From contig BPIC01000003.1 of the NCBI GenBank assembly GCA_026003895.1, forward strand, positions 239,148-303,147: DNA of 64,000 nt. Reading direction: 5' to 3'. The stretch is from Dehalococcoidia bacterium. GTDB lineage: Bacteria; Chloroflexota; Dehalococcoidia; SpSt-223. Position 1 is the stretch's first letter. The number at the start of each line of letters is the position of its first letter. Under the pieces are notes generated by a model. The model was not told the DNA's origin. It ran no database searches and saw only the letters and a program-made list of their open reading frames with translations. Positions 18,827-26,846 of the stretch are shown one piece after another. Both the position numbers and the translations under genes were made by a program.

Positions 18827-19039
18827 TCAGGCGACGTCCGAAACGGATTCGAACAACAGGCGACGAAGAGCGGTTTTCGGCGCCCGCTTCGACACGTACA
18901 GCACCTCGATTCCGACGACGCGATCCTGCTCGTCGCAATCCAAGATGATCCCGGACGAGATTTCCTCCGAGCGGTTCGCCCGTGCGCCGCTCAAAGCGAG
19001 ATACTGAGCATCGGCCTGCCGGTCCACATTCAGCATCAT
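18827..19039 (-). CDS. DUF2283 family small protein
   Basis: The 70-residue protein (MMLNVDRQADAQYLAL then GIILDCDEQDRVVGIEVLYVSKR) matches the DUF2283 pattern of a short beta-rich protein. ATG at 19039 is behind GGAGGA; the second ATG at 19036 is also possible. An intact form of the upstream DUF4258 gene would end in a TGA overlapping this ATG, so the pair was translationally coupled. The function is unknown. DUF2283 genes are often found next to DUF4258 genes, and a toxin-antitoxin role is only an inference. Confidence 0.8.
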   Translation of the reverse strand: MMLNVDRQADAQYLALSGARANRSEEISSGIILDCDEQDRVVGIEVLYVSKRAPKTALRRLLFESVSDVA

Positions 19040-19070
19040 AGCGTTGTCCTCCTTCGGTCGAAGAATGCCG

Positions 19071-19283
19071 TCACGACGCGGGCGGCGTTCTCCTGACGTT
19101 AGCGAGCACACGTACCACACGATGACCGAACTCCGGGATTTGAGCAAGACGATGCTCCAATTCCGGGTCCGCCGACACGGACTCGACAGCGTCCGCCGCG
19201 GTCAATGCCCGTTCCAGCGAGCCACGTTCGATCTGGCGCTTTGCGGGCGCATCTCGCGCGTGTTCCGTCAACGTGTAGTCCAC
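19071..19283 (-). CDS. DUF4258 family small protein, C-terminus frameshifted
   Basis: The 70-residue frame starts MDYTLTEHARDAPAKRQIE and continues DPELEHRLAQIPEFGHRVVRV, the usual DUF4258 core. The frame ends early at RTPPAS. The family's normal ending is present in another frame just downstream (RVVTAFFDRR), finishing in CTATGA that overlaps the DUF2283 start. One base appears to be missing near 19075-19085. It begins seven bases after the mod stop, within the restriction-modification operon. Confidence 0.75.
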   Translation of the reverse strand: MDYTLTEHARDAPAKRQIERGSLERALTAADAVESVSADPELEHRLAQIPEFGHRVVRVLANVRRTPPAS

Positions 19284-19290
19284 CTAGCGC

Positions 19291-22191
19291 TCACTGGGCG
19301 AGTGAAATGACCTTCAAACTCTCGATGCCGCGGTCGTCCACGATCTTGACCGCGATGCGCTGGTGCTCGCCCAGCTCAAACGGCAGCGACACGGTGCCGC
19401 GGTACGCTTCGATCCGTTCTTCGTCAATCTCAGCCTTGAGGTTCTTCGCCAGCCGCGCCCACCCCTCATTCTCTCCGGCCATTGGGAAGAAGACCTGGCG
19501 CGGATAGAGGCTGCGGCCATCGTAGTCGGTGTCGAGCAGCCAGACGGCGATCTTGTCCTGGCCGCCGGATTCGATAGCCCCGGTCTTGGTGTTGTAGTAG
19601 TCGAAGCCGTCCACCGAGACGCGGTATTTGCCCTTGTCCGGCCCCTCGGCGATGCGCTCGACCTGGACGTCCGGCTGGCCGATGAGCCAGAAGGATTGGT
19701 TGCTGGAGCGATTTTTCTTGAGATCGGCAGTCAAGAGATCGGCGTTCATCTGCGCCTTGAGCAGCGTCACGCCCGGCCAGTTGGTCTCGTCGATGTCCTT
19801 GGCCGCTTCAGGATCGAACTGGAAAGCGGCGAAGACGATGAGCTTCGGCTTGGGGACAAGTGTCTGTGCCTCCTCAATGGCCTGGGCAACTTGGCGCTGT
19901 TCCAGCGGCGCGTGCTCAGGTCCGAACGAGACCACCACACGCAAGGGACTGTAGACCGGGGCGGTCTCTCGCACATGGTCCGCGCCTTCGTCGCTTGGGT
20001 GCATCTCGCCGTCGGCGTGCAGCCAGCGACAGCCGGGGAGCGGCTCGAGGCGCGCAAAGCGGATGTATTGCCCAGCCTTGCCACGGATGCCGGCGCGCAG
20101 GAGTTCGTCGCGCCACTCGCTCTGGCGCAGGGTTTCGCCGGCGCGGGCGATGGAGGCGTCGGCAGGCAGGGGCTTTTGTTCCAGTATTTCCTCGGGCGAC
20201 TTCACCCCTGGGGCAGGCACGGCCTCCACCGTGAACGGCCCGGTCACGCGGAGCCGCTTGCGGTCAACGAGCGGCTGATCGTAAAGCGTCTCGTGGTCGG
20301 CGTAGCGGGCGATGGCGTCATCCATGGCCCTTTGCATGGCGCGCCGGGCAGAGTGGAAGGCCTCAACGGCTTCCCGCGCCGATTCCGGCCAGTCGGAGGG
20401 ACAGTCATAGGGGACTTCCCATTCCACCAGTTCGTTGACCTTGACAACCTGGCCGCTCGGCATCGTGAAGGTTGCCTCGTCCGGCGCGGCGAAGTCCACG
20501 AACTGCCCAGCCCTCCCACCGGTCGTGACTTTGAATTTCACACTTTGGCCTTTGAGCGCAGCGTTCACCGCCCCAAGAGCGTGCTCGATGGCCGGGTGCA
20601 TGCGGGCGTAGATGCCGTCGATCTCCGGGTTATTGGCGATAGAGCCGAGCGTCACATGCGGCACGGTCTTGTACTTGAAGCCGCTACCCACGCCCTCGTT
20701 CGGATGCGCCAGTTCGAAGTAGTCGAAGATGGCGGTCATCAGCCGTTGGCGGGCGATAGCGAGCGCCACACGCGACGTGTCGCAAGTGATCCAGCGCCGA
20801 CCCCAATGCTCGGCCACGTAGGCGGTAGTGCCACTTCCACAGGTAGGGTCGAAAACCACGTCTCCAGGGTCGGTGGTCATGATCATGCACCGCTCAACGA
20901 CCTTTGTGGCGGTCTGAGCGGCATAGACTTTCCCGCTTGCGCCTTGCGTGTCCGTCCACTGGTTAGTTATTTGCATCATCGGATAATCCTCGGCGAAGAA
21001 CACATACGATGGCAGTTGGCCTTGTACTCGGACCCGCCCAGCGGAAATCAACTTCTTCATTCCAGACGGTGTGGTTTTCCAGCTATTCAGTCCAGGCGGG
21101 TAATACTTCTTGCCATCTAACTCAAACTCAAAATGACACGAGTCCGTGTGGCCAGATGCCAACAAGTCCGTTAACCGATATGGTCTGGATTCTGATGGGA
21201 GCCGTCTCGGGCTCTCCATCTCCTCACGTGTCATGCTGCGCGTTGCGCCACTGTTCAATTCAACGTATGTAAACTGACTGTCGGATCCTATTTCCCTCGG
21301 AACGAAGATCCTCCGGAACTTTACAGTAACTTTGTCCTTCGCGTACCAGACCAAGTAATCGGCAATGTTCGGTAGAAACGCGGCGTTGAGCGGGATTTTG
21401 GTCCTAAACGAGACGAGCGACATGAAGTTGGACGGACCGAAGACTTCATCCATTAGGTTACGAACATACTGCACGTTCTCATCGCTGATCTGCACAAAAA
21501 TGCTGCCGCTCTCGGTCAGAAGCTCCCTCGCTAGCAGCAACCGGTCGCGCAGGTAGGTGAGGTAGGAGTGAATGCCCAGCTCCCACGTGTCGCGGAAGGC
21601 GCGGATTTGCTCTGGCTCCTGAGTTAGGTCCTCGTCCTTGCCGTCCTTCACGTCGCGCTTGTTGACAAACGGCTGGAAGTTCGAGCCATATTTGATGCCG
21701 TAGGGCGGGTCGATGTAAATCATCTGCACCTTACCGGCCATCCCCTCTTTTTCGAGCAGGGAGTTCATCACAAGGAGCGAATCGCCAGCGATGAGGCGGT
21801 TCGACCAGCCGTGCTTGTGGCGGTAGAACTCGATGGCCTCGCGCAGCGGTTCGTCGCGCTCCTGTTCGAACAGTCCCAGCTGCACCGGGCCTTTCTGGCC
21901 GGTCTTCTTGCGTACCGCTTCCAGGATGGTCCGCGGGTCAATGCGCTCGTGGACGTGGAGCGAGACGGTCGGCACTTGAAATGAAGTATGCTCGGCCTTG
22001 CCAGCCCAGACCAGTTGCGGGTCAAGGTGCGGGTCGTAGGCATAGATCCTTTTCGTTTGGCCGGCGTCGGGGTCCGTTTCGGGCGTCACGAGGCCGGCAG
22101 GCGGGTTGTTGACCCGCTCCTTGTCGCGATGTTCGTACGATTCGATCGGACGCGTGGCCTGTCCTGATTGGCGGTTGTTCTTCCGCGGCAT
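19291..22191 (-). CDS. Type III-like DNA adenine methyltransferase (Mod)
   Basis: This 966-residue protein methylates adenine in its recognition site and probably forms the specificity subunit of the restriction complex. The order of motifs is that of a beta-class N6-methyltransferase: D161PPY164 first, then a central target-recognition region, then the SAM-binding FDPTCGSGT near residue 449. The long C-terminal part, which lacks simple motifs, is typical of the large Mod proteins paired with this kind of Res. ATG at 22191 is chosen because GGGAGGAGG precedes it; an in-frame extension to 22407 has low-complexity, non-family sequence. Confidence 0.9.
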   Translation of the reverse strand: MPRKNNRQSGQATRPIESYEHRDKERVNNPPAGLVTPETDPDAGQTKRIYAYDPHLDPQLVWAGKAEHTSFQVPTVSLHVHERIDPRTILEAVRKKTGQKGPVQLGLFEQERDEPLREAIEFYRHKHGWSNRLIAGDSLLVMNSLLEKEGMAGKVQMIYIDPPYGIKYGSNFQPFVNKRDVKDGKDEDLTQEPEQIRAFRDTWELGIHSYLTYLRDRLLLARELLTESGSIFVQISDENVQYVRNLMDEVFGPSNFMSLVSFRTKIPLNAAFLPNIADYLVWYAKDKVTVKFRRIFVPREIGSDSQFTYVELNSGATRSMTREEMESPRRLPSESRPYRLTDLLASGHTDSCHFEFELDGKKYYPPGLNSWKTTPSGMKKLISAGRVRVQGQLPSYVFFAEDYPMMQITNQWTDTQGASGKVYAAQTATKVVERCMIMTTDPGDVVFDPTCGSGTTAYVAEHWGRRWITCDTSRVALAIARQRLMTAIFDYFELAHPNEGVGSGFKYKTVPHVTLGSIANNPEIDGIYARMHPAIEHALGAVNAALKGQSVKFKVTTGGRAGQFVDFAAPDEATFTMPSGQVVKVNELVEWEVPYDCPSDWPESAREAVEAFHSARRAMQRAMDDAIARYADHETLYDQPLVDRKRLRVTGPFTVEAVPAPGVKSPEEILEQKPLPADASIARAGETLRQSEWRDELLRAGIRGKAGQYIRFARLEPLPGCRWLHADGEMHPSDEGADHVRETAPVYSPLRVVVSFGPEHAPLEQRQVAQAIEEAQTLVPKPKLIVFAAFQFDPEAAKDIDETNWPGVTLLKAQMNADLLTADLKKNRSSNQSFWLIGQPDVQVERIAEGPDKGKYRVSVDGFDYYNTKTGAIESGGQDKIAVWLLDTDYDGRSLYPRQVFFPMAGENEGWARLAKNLKAEIDEERIEAYRGTVSLPFELGEHQRIAVKIVDDRGIESLKVISLAQ

Positions 22192-22565
22192 ACCTGCCTC
22201 CTCCCTCGCATTCCCCTGAACCTTGGCTGGCGGCCACGGTTGACTGTTTTGAGAATAGGGAACCTTTGGACAAACAGCAGCCGCCCTATGGTACCCGCTC
22301 GCCACTCGACCGTGGATTCGCTGGCCATCATCGCCGAACACTGGGGCTGGTGGCAGAGCACGCAACGAACCCGAGCCCACCGGGTGCCCGCAGCTCGGCA
22401 AAGGCAAGCCCTAGACGCCAATTCTGAAGCGTTCGCGCGTGCCCGATGATTGCGCGCCATGGTTCATGCCGAGCACCCTCTCGCAGTGCCCTGCATCAAG
22501 GCCTCAGCAGGCAGACGGCGTAACGCGCGCCATGACATCGGGCCGGCGGTTGGCGCGTTCGCCGT
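22192..22565. other. Spacer between mod and the upstream DUF4258 gene
   Basis: These 374 bases contain no supported gene. The leftward mod promoter is expected here, but I could not find a convincing pair of boxes. Confidence 0.5.
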
Positions 22566-22880
22566 TCACGACCGTCGACGCCGGTGAGATCCACTTGGAC
22601 GGCGCATATCCCGGAGGTCCCGATTGCGATAGACGGTGAGGATGGCGCCTTCAGGGGAGGTGACCACGTGGATCCCCTCAAATTGCTGGACATCGATGCC
22701 GTGGACGCGCCATCGCGCGACTTCCCGCTGCCCAATGGCGAAGATGCGCGCCCCACGGATCCACGCTCGGCGTCCATAGCGCACGGTGGCGAGCACGGCC
22801 TCGGCCGAAATCCGGCGGCGATGCATTTGACAGACAGCGTGGTGGGTTAGGGAGTAGGGGTGCGAAAGTTCAACCGTCAC
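22566..22880 (-). CDS. Second DUF4258 family protein
   Basis: The 104-residue protein begins VTVELSHPYSLTHHAVCQM and continues ISAEAVLATVRYGRRAWIRGA, EVARWRVHGID and AILTVYRNRDLR, a clear DUF4258 pattern. It is a different sub-branch from the short protein in the mod-res operon. GTG at 22880 is behind AAAGGAGG; a longer in-frame extension to 23240 has no family similarity. A strong leftward promoter lies about 310 bases upstream. The function is unknown; being on the same strand as the restriction operon, it may belong to the same island. Confidence 0.75.
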   Translation of the reverse strand: MTVELSHPYSLTHHAVCQMHRRRISAEAVLATVRYGRRAWIRGARIFAIGQREVARWRVHGIDVQQFEGIHVVTSPEGAILTVYRNRDLRDMRRPSGSHRRRRS

Positions 22881-23396
22881 GAGGCCTCCTTTCGTGCACC
22901 AATCGGTGCGCATCGGATGACCAACCGGCCGAGTCGATGGCAACCGAACGACTGCCTCCAAGGTGGGGATGCGCTGAATGCCCACGGCCCCATATCCCGT
23001 TCGGGAACTGTTCGAGCGATCCGGCCAATGAACGAAGCGGACGTTCGCCAGCCCATGAAGGGACGCCGACGCTGCTTCCCGCGCGATCGCTCCTCGGGCC
23101 CGACAACGGCTCACTTCGGTGAGGCGACGGAGGAGATGCACTCCGCGCAGCAATCGCGCTGCGCGACGAAATGCCACCTCACCGTGTTCGATAATTATAG
23201 TTTGCCTTTCCGACAGGGTGTCAAGCACTGGCAGTGGCAAGGACGATGCCGAGGCCGCACGTCTCAGGTGGAGGGCAACGAACGGATCGTATGTCCGGCG
23301 TAGCCAGCGCTCGCTGGCGAGACGAGTGAACGAGATAGCGGCGCCACGCTCACGGTGGAGTGAGGCAAGGAAGGACCGCCGAAGCGACGACGTTGG
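22881..23396. other. Region between DUF4258 and the tRNA genes
   Basis: No gene is recognised in these 516 bases. They contain a strong leftward promoter at 23192-23222, so about 300 bases would be a transcribed leader or an unrecognised small RNA. Confidence 0.5.
23192..23222 (-). promoter_or_regulatory. Leftward sigma-70 type promoter
   Basis: On the minus strand TTGACA (23217-23222) and TATAAT (23192-23197) are both perfect, with a slightly long 19-base spacer. The next supported gene downstream is the DUF4258 gene at 22880. Confidence 0.6.
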
Positions 23397-23468
23397 CTCC
23401 CCGAGCAGGATTCGAACCTACAACCTAGCGGTTAACAGCCGCCCGCTCTACCGTTGAGCTATCGGGGA
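23397..23468 (-). tRNA. tRNA-Asn(GTT)
   Basis: Acceptor arms TCCCCGA and TCGGGGA pair at 23462-23468 and 23398-23404. The anticodon loop CTGTTAA carries GTT, the T arm has GGTTCGAATCC-like sequence, and the discriminator base is G as expected for Asn. CCA is not encoded. It is the last of four clustered tRNA genes. Confidence 0.95.
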
Positions 23469-23480
23469 TCGCTTGTTGGG

Positions 23481-23551
23481 CTGGGGAACCAGGATTCGAA
23501 CCTGGGCACTCAGATCCAAAGTCTGATGTCCTACCGCTAGACGATTCCCCA
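23481..23551 (-). tRNA. tRNA-Gln(TTG)
   Basis: Acceptor arms TGGGGAA and TTCCCCA pair. The anticodon stem CAGA/TCTG encloses CTTTGGA, giving anticodon TTG. The T loop is TTCGAAT and the discriminator is G. CCA is not encoded. Confidence 0.95.
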
Positions 23552-23577
23552 GCGGTCTGGACTCCCCTCCCCCGAGG

Positions 23578-23661
23578 TGCCGAAGGTGGGAGTCGAACCC
23601 ACACGAGGGTGAACCTCACCTGTTTTTGAGACAGGCGCGTCTGCCATTCCGCCACTTCGGC
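23578..23661 (-). tRNA. tRNA-Leu(CAA)
   Basis: An 84-base class II tRNA with a long variable arm. Acceptor arms GCCGAAG and CTTCGGC pair; the loop CTCAAAA gives anticodon CAA. The T loop reads TTCGACT and the discriminator is A, as expected for Leu. Confidence 0.94.
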
Positions 23662-23675
23662 GCCTGACACCTCGG

Positions 23676-23747
23676 AGCGGAAGACGAGATTCGAACTCGC
23701 GACCTTCTCCTTGGCAAGGAGACGCGCTACCACTGCGCCACTTCCGC
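23676..23747 (-). tRNA. tRNA-Gly(GCC)
   Basis: Acceptor arms GCGGAAG and CTTCCGC pair. The anticodon stem TCTCC/GGAGA encloses TTGCCAA, giving anticodon GCC. The T loop is TTCGAAT and the discriminator is T. It is the first gene of the tRNA cluster behind the promoter at 23757-23786. Confidence 0.95.
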
Positions 23748-23756
23748 GTGCCCATA

Positions 23757-23786
23757 ATTATGCGAGCGGCCACAACAGCCTGTCAA
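23757..23786 (-). promoter_or_regulatory. Promoter of the tRNA cluster
   Basis: On the minus strand TTGACA at 23781-23786 is followed after 18 bases by CATAAT at 23757-23762. The position, about ten bases before tRNA-Gly, is right for a tRNA operon promoter. Confidence 0.6.
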
Positions 23787-23865
23787 CCACCATCCCCAGA
23801 GCACCGTTCGACACCTCGCGCACCCGCCGCCTATCATCTTCTCAAGCGACATGCCGAGGTGATCG

Positions 23866-24936
23866 ATGAATCGAGGCAAGCTTGGCACCATGCTCCGGGC
23901 CAGCGAGCGCGACGACGAGTCCTACCTAACCTTCGTCGAGGGCACTCGCATCTTCGCCGGCACCCTCGATCCCCAACTCCGCGAGGCCGCCGGCGCAGCC
24001 ATCACGCGCTATCAGCGCCGCACGGGCCACCTCCCGCGCACCACCGAGGAAGCCAAGCGCGCCCTCGACCCCGTCCCCATCGTCGCATCCCGCAACCGTA
24101 TCATGCGCTCAACCCAAGAAATGATGTGGGAACGCGTGATCGAAACCTATACCAAACGCCGCGACGAGTTGCTCGCCGAACTCGACGCCGCCGACCGCTC
24201 AACCGTCGGATCCGTCGAGTGGGACCCAAACTTCCAGTATCCGGCGTACTTTTCCAAGGTCGAGTTCCACATCCAGCCCGGCAGCTATTACGCCGATCCC
24301 CTCGCCGGCTACATCTACCACTATGGCACGAAGGTCTTCTTCCTCGGCCAAAACGACCGCGACGACATCCAGACGCGATTCGTCAACCGCGTGCCCACCC
24401 CACCCGACGGACAGGTCAACCGCGTGCTCGACGTCGCCTGCTCGATCGGCCAAAGCACAACCGCCCTCAAGCAGCGGTTCGTTCAAGCCGAGGTATGGGG
24501 AATCGACGCCGCCGCGCCAATGGTACGCTACGCCCATAAGCGCGCCGTCGACCTCGGCCTCCCCATCCACTTCCGTCAGGCCCTCGCCGAGCAGTTGCCC
24601 TTCCCCAATAACCACTTCGATCTCGTCTACAGCTACATCCTCTTCCACGAACTCCCGCGGGACGTGATCCCGACGGTGCTCGACGAGATGCGGCGAGTGA
24701 CGCGGCCGGGCGGAATCGTCGCCATCGTCGACTTCCAGTCGCTAGGGGAAGCGCTGCCGCCACTGGCCGCCTACTTTTATGAGTTCAGCCGCCGCTACAA
24801 CGGCGAGCCCTACGCGGCCGAGTTCATTACCCTCGATTTCACTGGGATGATGCGCGACGCTGGATTGCGCAACGTGCGCGAGATCCCGACAGGCCAAGGC
24901 TTCTCCGGCTTGCCGCTGCGCGTTGGAGAAAAGTAA
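23866..24936 (+). CDS. Class I SAM-dependent methyltransferase
   Basis: The 356-residue protein has a Rossmann methyltransferase core in its C-terminal half: motif I VLDVACSIGQST, the acidic end of beta 2 VWGIDAAAPMV, a motif IV-like FDLVYSYILFHEL and the later RPGGIVAIVDF. The N-terminal 180 residues are helical and not recognised; they may form the substrate-binding part. The substrate is unknown; the core resembles the ubiquinone/small-molecule methyltransferase group (Methyltransf_11 type). ATG at 23866 follows GAGGTGATCG. The last 14 bases overlap the next gene. Confidence 0.8.
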   Translation: MNRGKLGTMLRASERDDESYLTFVEGTRIFAGTLDPQLREAAGAAITRYQRRTGHLPRTTEEAKRALDPVPIVASRNRIMRSTQEMMWERVIETYTKRRDELLAELDAADRSTVGSVEWDPNFQYPAYFSKVEFHIQPGSYYADPLAGYIYHYGTKVFFLGQNDRDDIQTRFVNRVPTPPDGQVNRVLDVACSIGQSTTALKQRFVQAEVWGIDAAAPMVRYAHKRAVDLGLPIHFRQALAEQLPFPNNHFDLVYSYILFHELPRDVIPTVLDEMRRVTRPGGIVAIVDFQSLGEALPPLAAYFYEFSRRYNGEPYAAEFITLDFTGMMRDAGLRNVREIPTGQGFSGLPLRVGEK

Positions 24937-25366
24937 TCGCCCGGAGTCCGTCGCACCGCTGCCGCAGGGGCCGCGCGCCGTGCTCTTCGCGGCGCTCGTC
25001 GGCGTCATTACCGCGTTCTCCCTGACGCACAACCCAGTCTTCATGGTCTGCACTGGGCCGCTGGTAGCGATGACCGGACCCTTCATCGGCGGCATGGTCG
25101 CCGCCGGCCGCGCTAAGACCGGCCCTCGCGAGGCCTTGCTCTACGCCATCACCATCGCAGCCGCGAACACCGTCCCGCTCATCGTCGCTTGGCTCTGGCT
25201 CCTCAATAACGCGGCGCTCGTGTTCGGGCCAGTCTCGCTCAATCGCGCTGAAGTGCCCGTCCTCGGCTGGGTGACGCTCGGCTTCGCGGCCTATATGGCC
25301 CTGACAGCGTTTGCCGGGGCGCTCTACGGCGCCCGCCGCGAGGAGCGGAAGCGCACTCCGCCCTAG
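24923..25366 (+). CDS. Small integral membrane protein, function unknown
   Basis: The 147-residue protein has about four hydrophobic segments (AVLFAALVGVITAF, GPLVAMTGPFIGGMVAA, ALLYAITIAAANTVPLIVAW and LGFAAYMALTAFAGALYGA) and a basic C-terminus. The proposed TTG start overlaps the methyltransferase end by 14 bases and suggests coupling. No family was recognised. Confidence 0.6.
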   Translation: MEKSNRPESVAPLPQGPRAVLFAALVGVITAFSLTHNPVFMVCTGPLVAMTGPFIGGMVAAGRAKTGPREALLYAITIAAANTVPLIVAWLWLLNNAALVFGPVSLNRAEVPVLGWVTLGFAAYMALTAFAGALYGARREERKRTPP

Positions 25367-25453
25367 CGATCAGCGGCGATCGCCGTCTGCCGCATCAACC
25401 GCGCGAGGGCGCCCCATTGCGCCTCGGCAGGGCCTCGTCTTCCGGCGGGACAG

Positions 25454-26701
25454 TCAGCACCCGGCGCGCGACAGCCCGGCGATCGGCAGAAACATCCAAT
25501 TCGACCCGACCATGCGGGCGGCCGGCAGCTGCGGCGCGGGCAGGCCATAGGCGAGCAGCCGCGTTTCGGTTTGGATGAAGATGTGGCCGGCCGCAATCGT
25601 CGGCTGGGTAGCGCGTTCCCGGCCAAGCGCTGCCTTCCAGCGCAGCGCACCCGTCTTCGCATCCAGCGCCAACAGGAAGTTCTCGAGGCTGGCACGATCG
25701 GGCGCAACGATCCCCGTCGGAACAAAAACGAGGCCGTTCGCATAGGCCGGCGGGAAATTGCTCGACTGGCCGGGCGGCACCGCCCCCGCCGCAGTGTCAT
25801 ACGACCAGCGGATCGCACCGCTCGCCTGGTCGAGACCAAACGCATAGTTGGTCGACGCCTGAGCATACACCATCCCGCCAGCGATGGCGGGAGCGAAGAC
25901 TTCACCGTAGGTGATTGCCGTCCAGCGCGTCGAACCGTCGCGCACGTCAATCGCCCGCAGCATACCGTCGAAACCGCCGGTGTAGACGACCCCCCGGTCG
26001 GCGGAGACACGCAGCCGATAGCCAAGGATGCCCGAAGACGGCTGTGCCGACCACACCTCGGCGCCCCCCGGCGTGAGGGCGACCAGCTTGCCATCGTCAG
26101 CCGCGACGACCAGCCCATCGATCAGTGCCGCTTCATAGGCGACGCCGAACTCGTCCCCGTAGCTCCAGAGCGGCTGGCCAGTATCCATGCTGAAGGCGTA
26201 GAGCCGGTTGGAGCTAATCACCACAATCCCCGCGCCAACGAGCGGCGACTGGTGGCCATTGGCGTTCACCGAACGTCGCCACAGCTCGCGGCCATCACTC
26301 GCCGCAAGCGCATAGAGGACGCCAGAGGCATTGTCGTCTCCGGTGAGCGCGAAAATGCGCCCGCCTTCCACCACGGGTGTCGCCAGCCGACCGCCGAGCG
26401 GCTTCGTCCAGATCGTGCGTCCGCTCGCAGCATCGAGGACGTGCAACACGCCGGAGTTGCTGCCGACATACAGCCGACCGTCGGCGAACGTCGGGGCGCC
26501 CTGCGGCGCACGGCCGATGGGCACCGTCCAGCGGACACCAAGCGACTGCACATTGCAGGAATCGACGATCCGCTCAAGCACATTTGCGCCACTATGGCGC
26601 GCATCGCCGCCAACCTGCGGCCATGCCGCGACCGTGGAGGCAGCGACGGGTGAAACGATGACCAGGCCGAAGAAAGCCGCCAGCAACGCAGGGAGACGCA
26701 C
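25454..26701 (-). CDS. Exported PQQ-like beta-propeller protein
   Basis: The 415-residue protein starts with a signal peptide (LPALLAAFFGLVIVSPVAAS) and then carries repeated blades with the pattern of PQQ/BamB-like propellers: GRLYVGSNSGVLHVLDAASGR, GVLYALAASDGRELW, LYAFSMDTGQPLW and LLALDAKTGALRW. No dehydrogenase catalytic region is evident, so a binding or scaffolding role outside the membrane is more likely than an enzyme. It is convergent with the small membrane protein and divergent from the TRAP permease. Confidence 0.8.
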   Translation of the reverse strand: MRLPALLAAFFGLVIVSPVAASTVAAWPQVGGDARHSGANVLERIVDSCNVQSLGVRWTVPIGRAPQGAPTFADGRLYVGSNSGVLHVLDAASGRTIWTKPLGGRLATPVVEGGRIFALTGDDNASGVLYALAASDGRELWRRSVNANGHQSPLVGAGIVVISSNRLYAFSMDTGQPLWSYGDEFGVAYEAALIDGLVVAADDGKLVALTPGGAEVWSAQPSSGILGYRLRVSADRGVVYTGGFDGMLRAIDVRDGSTRWTAITYGEVFAPAIAGGMVYAQASTNYAFGLDQASGAIRWSYDTAAGAVPPGQSSNFPPAYANGLVFVPTGIVAPDRASLENFLLALDAKTGALRWKAALGRERATQPTIAAGHIFIQTETRLLAYGLPAPQLPAARMVGSNWMFLPIAGLSRAGC

Positions 26702-26846
26702 GGGCGTATGCTAGCAAGCCCGATCGACCGGCTCAATCGGTTTGCCAAGCCGATTCCGCTCGGTTCTCACCAGAAGCGGGCGATTCACCGCTGGATTGTG
26801 CGATACACTGTCTACCGGCTCACTTCGACGGTGCAGGAGCGCCGGT

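Noticed and set aside
19363..21120. A 585-codon rightward frame over mod
   Set aside because: Antisense to the methyltransferase with its DPPY and SAM motifs; no protein family is recognisable.
22881..23240. N-terminal extension of the second DUF4258 protein
   Set aside because: It crosses a strong promoter and has no family similarity; GTG at 22880 has AAAGGAGG in front.
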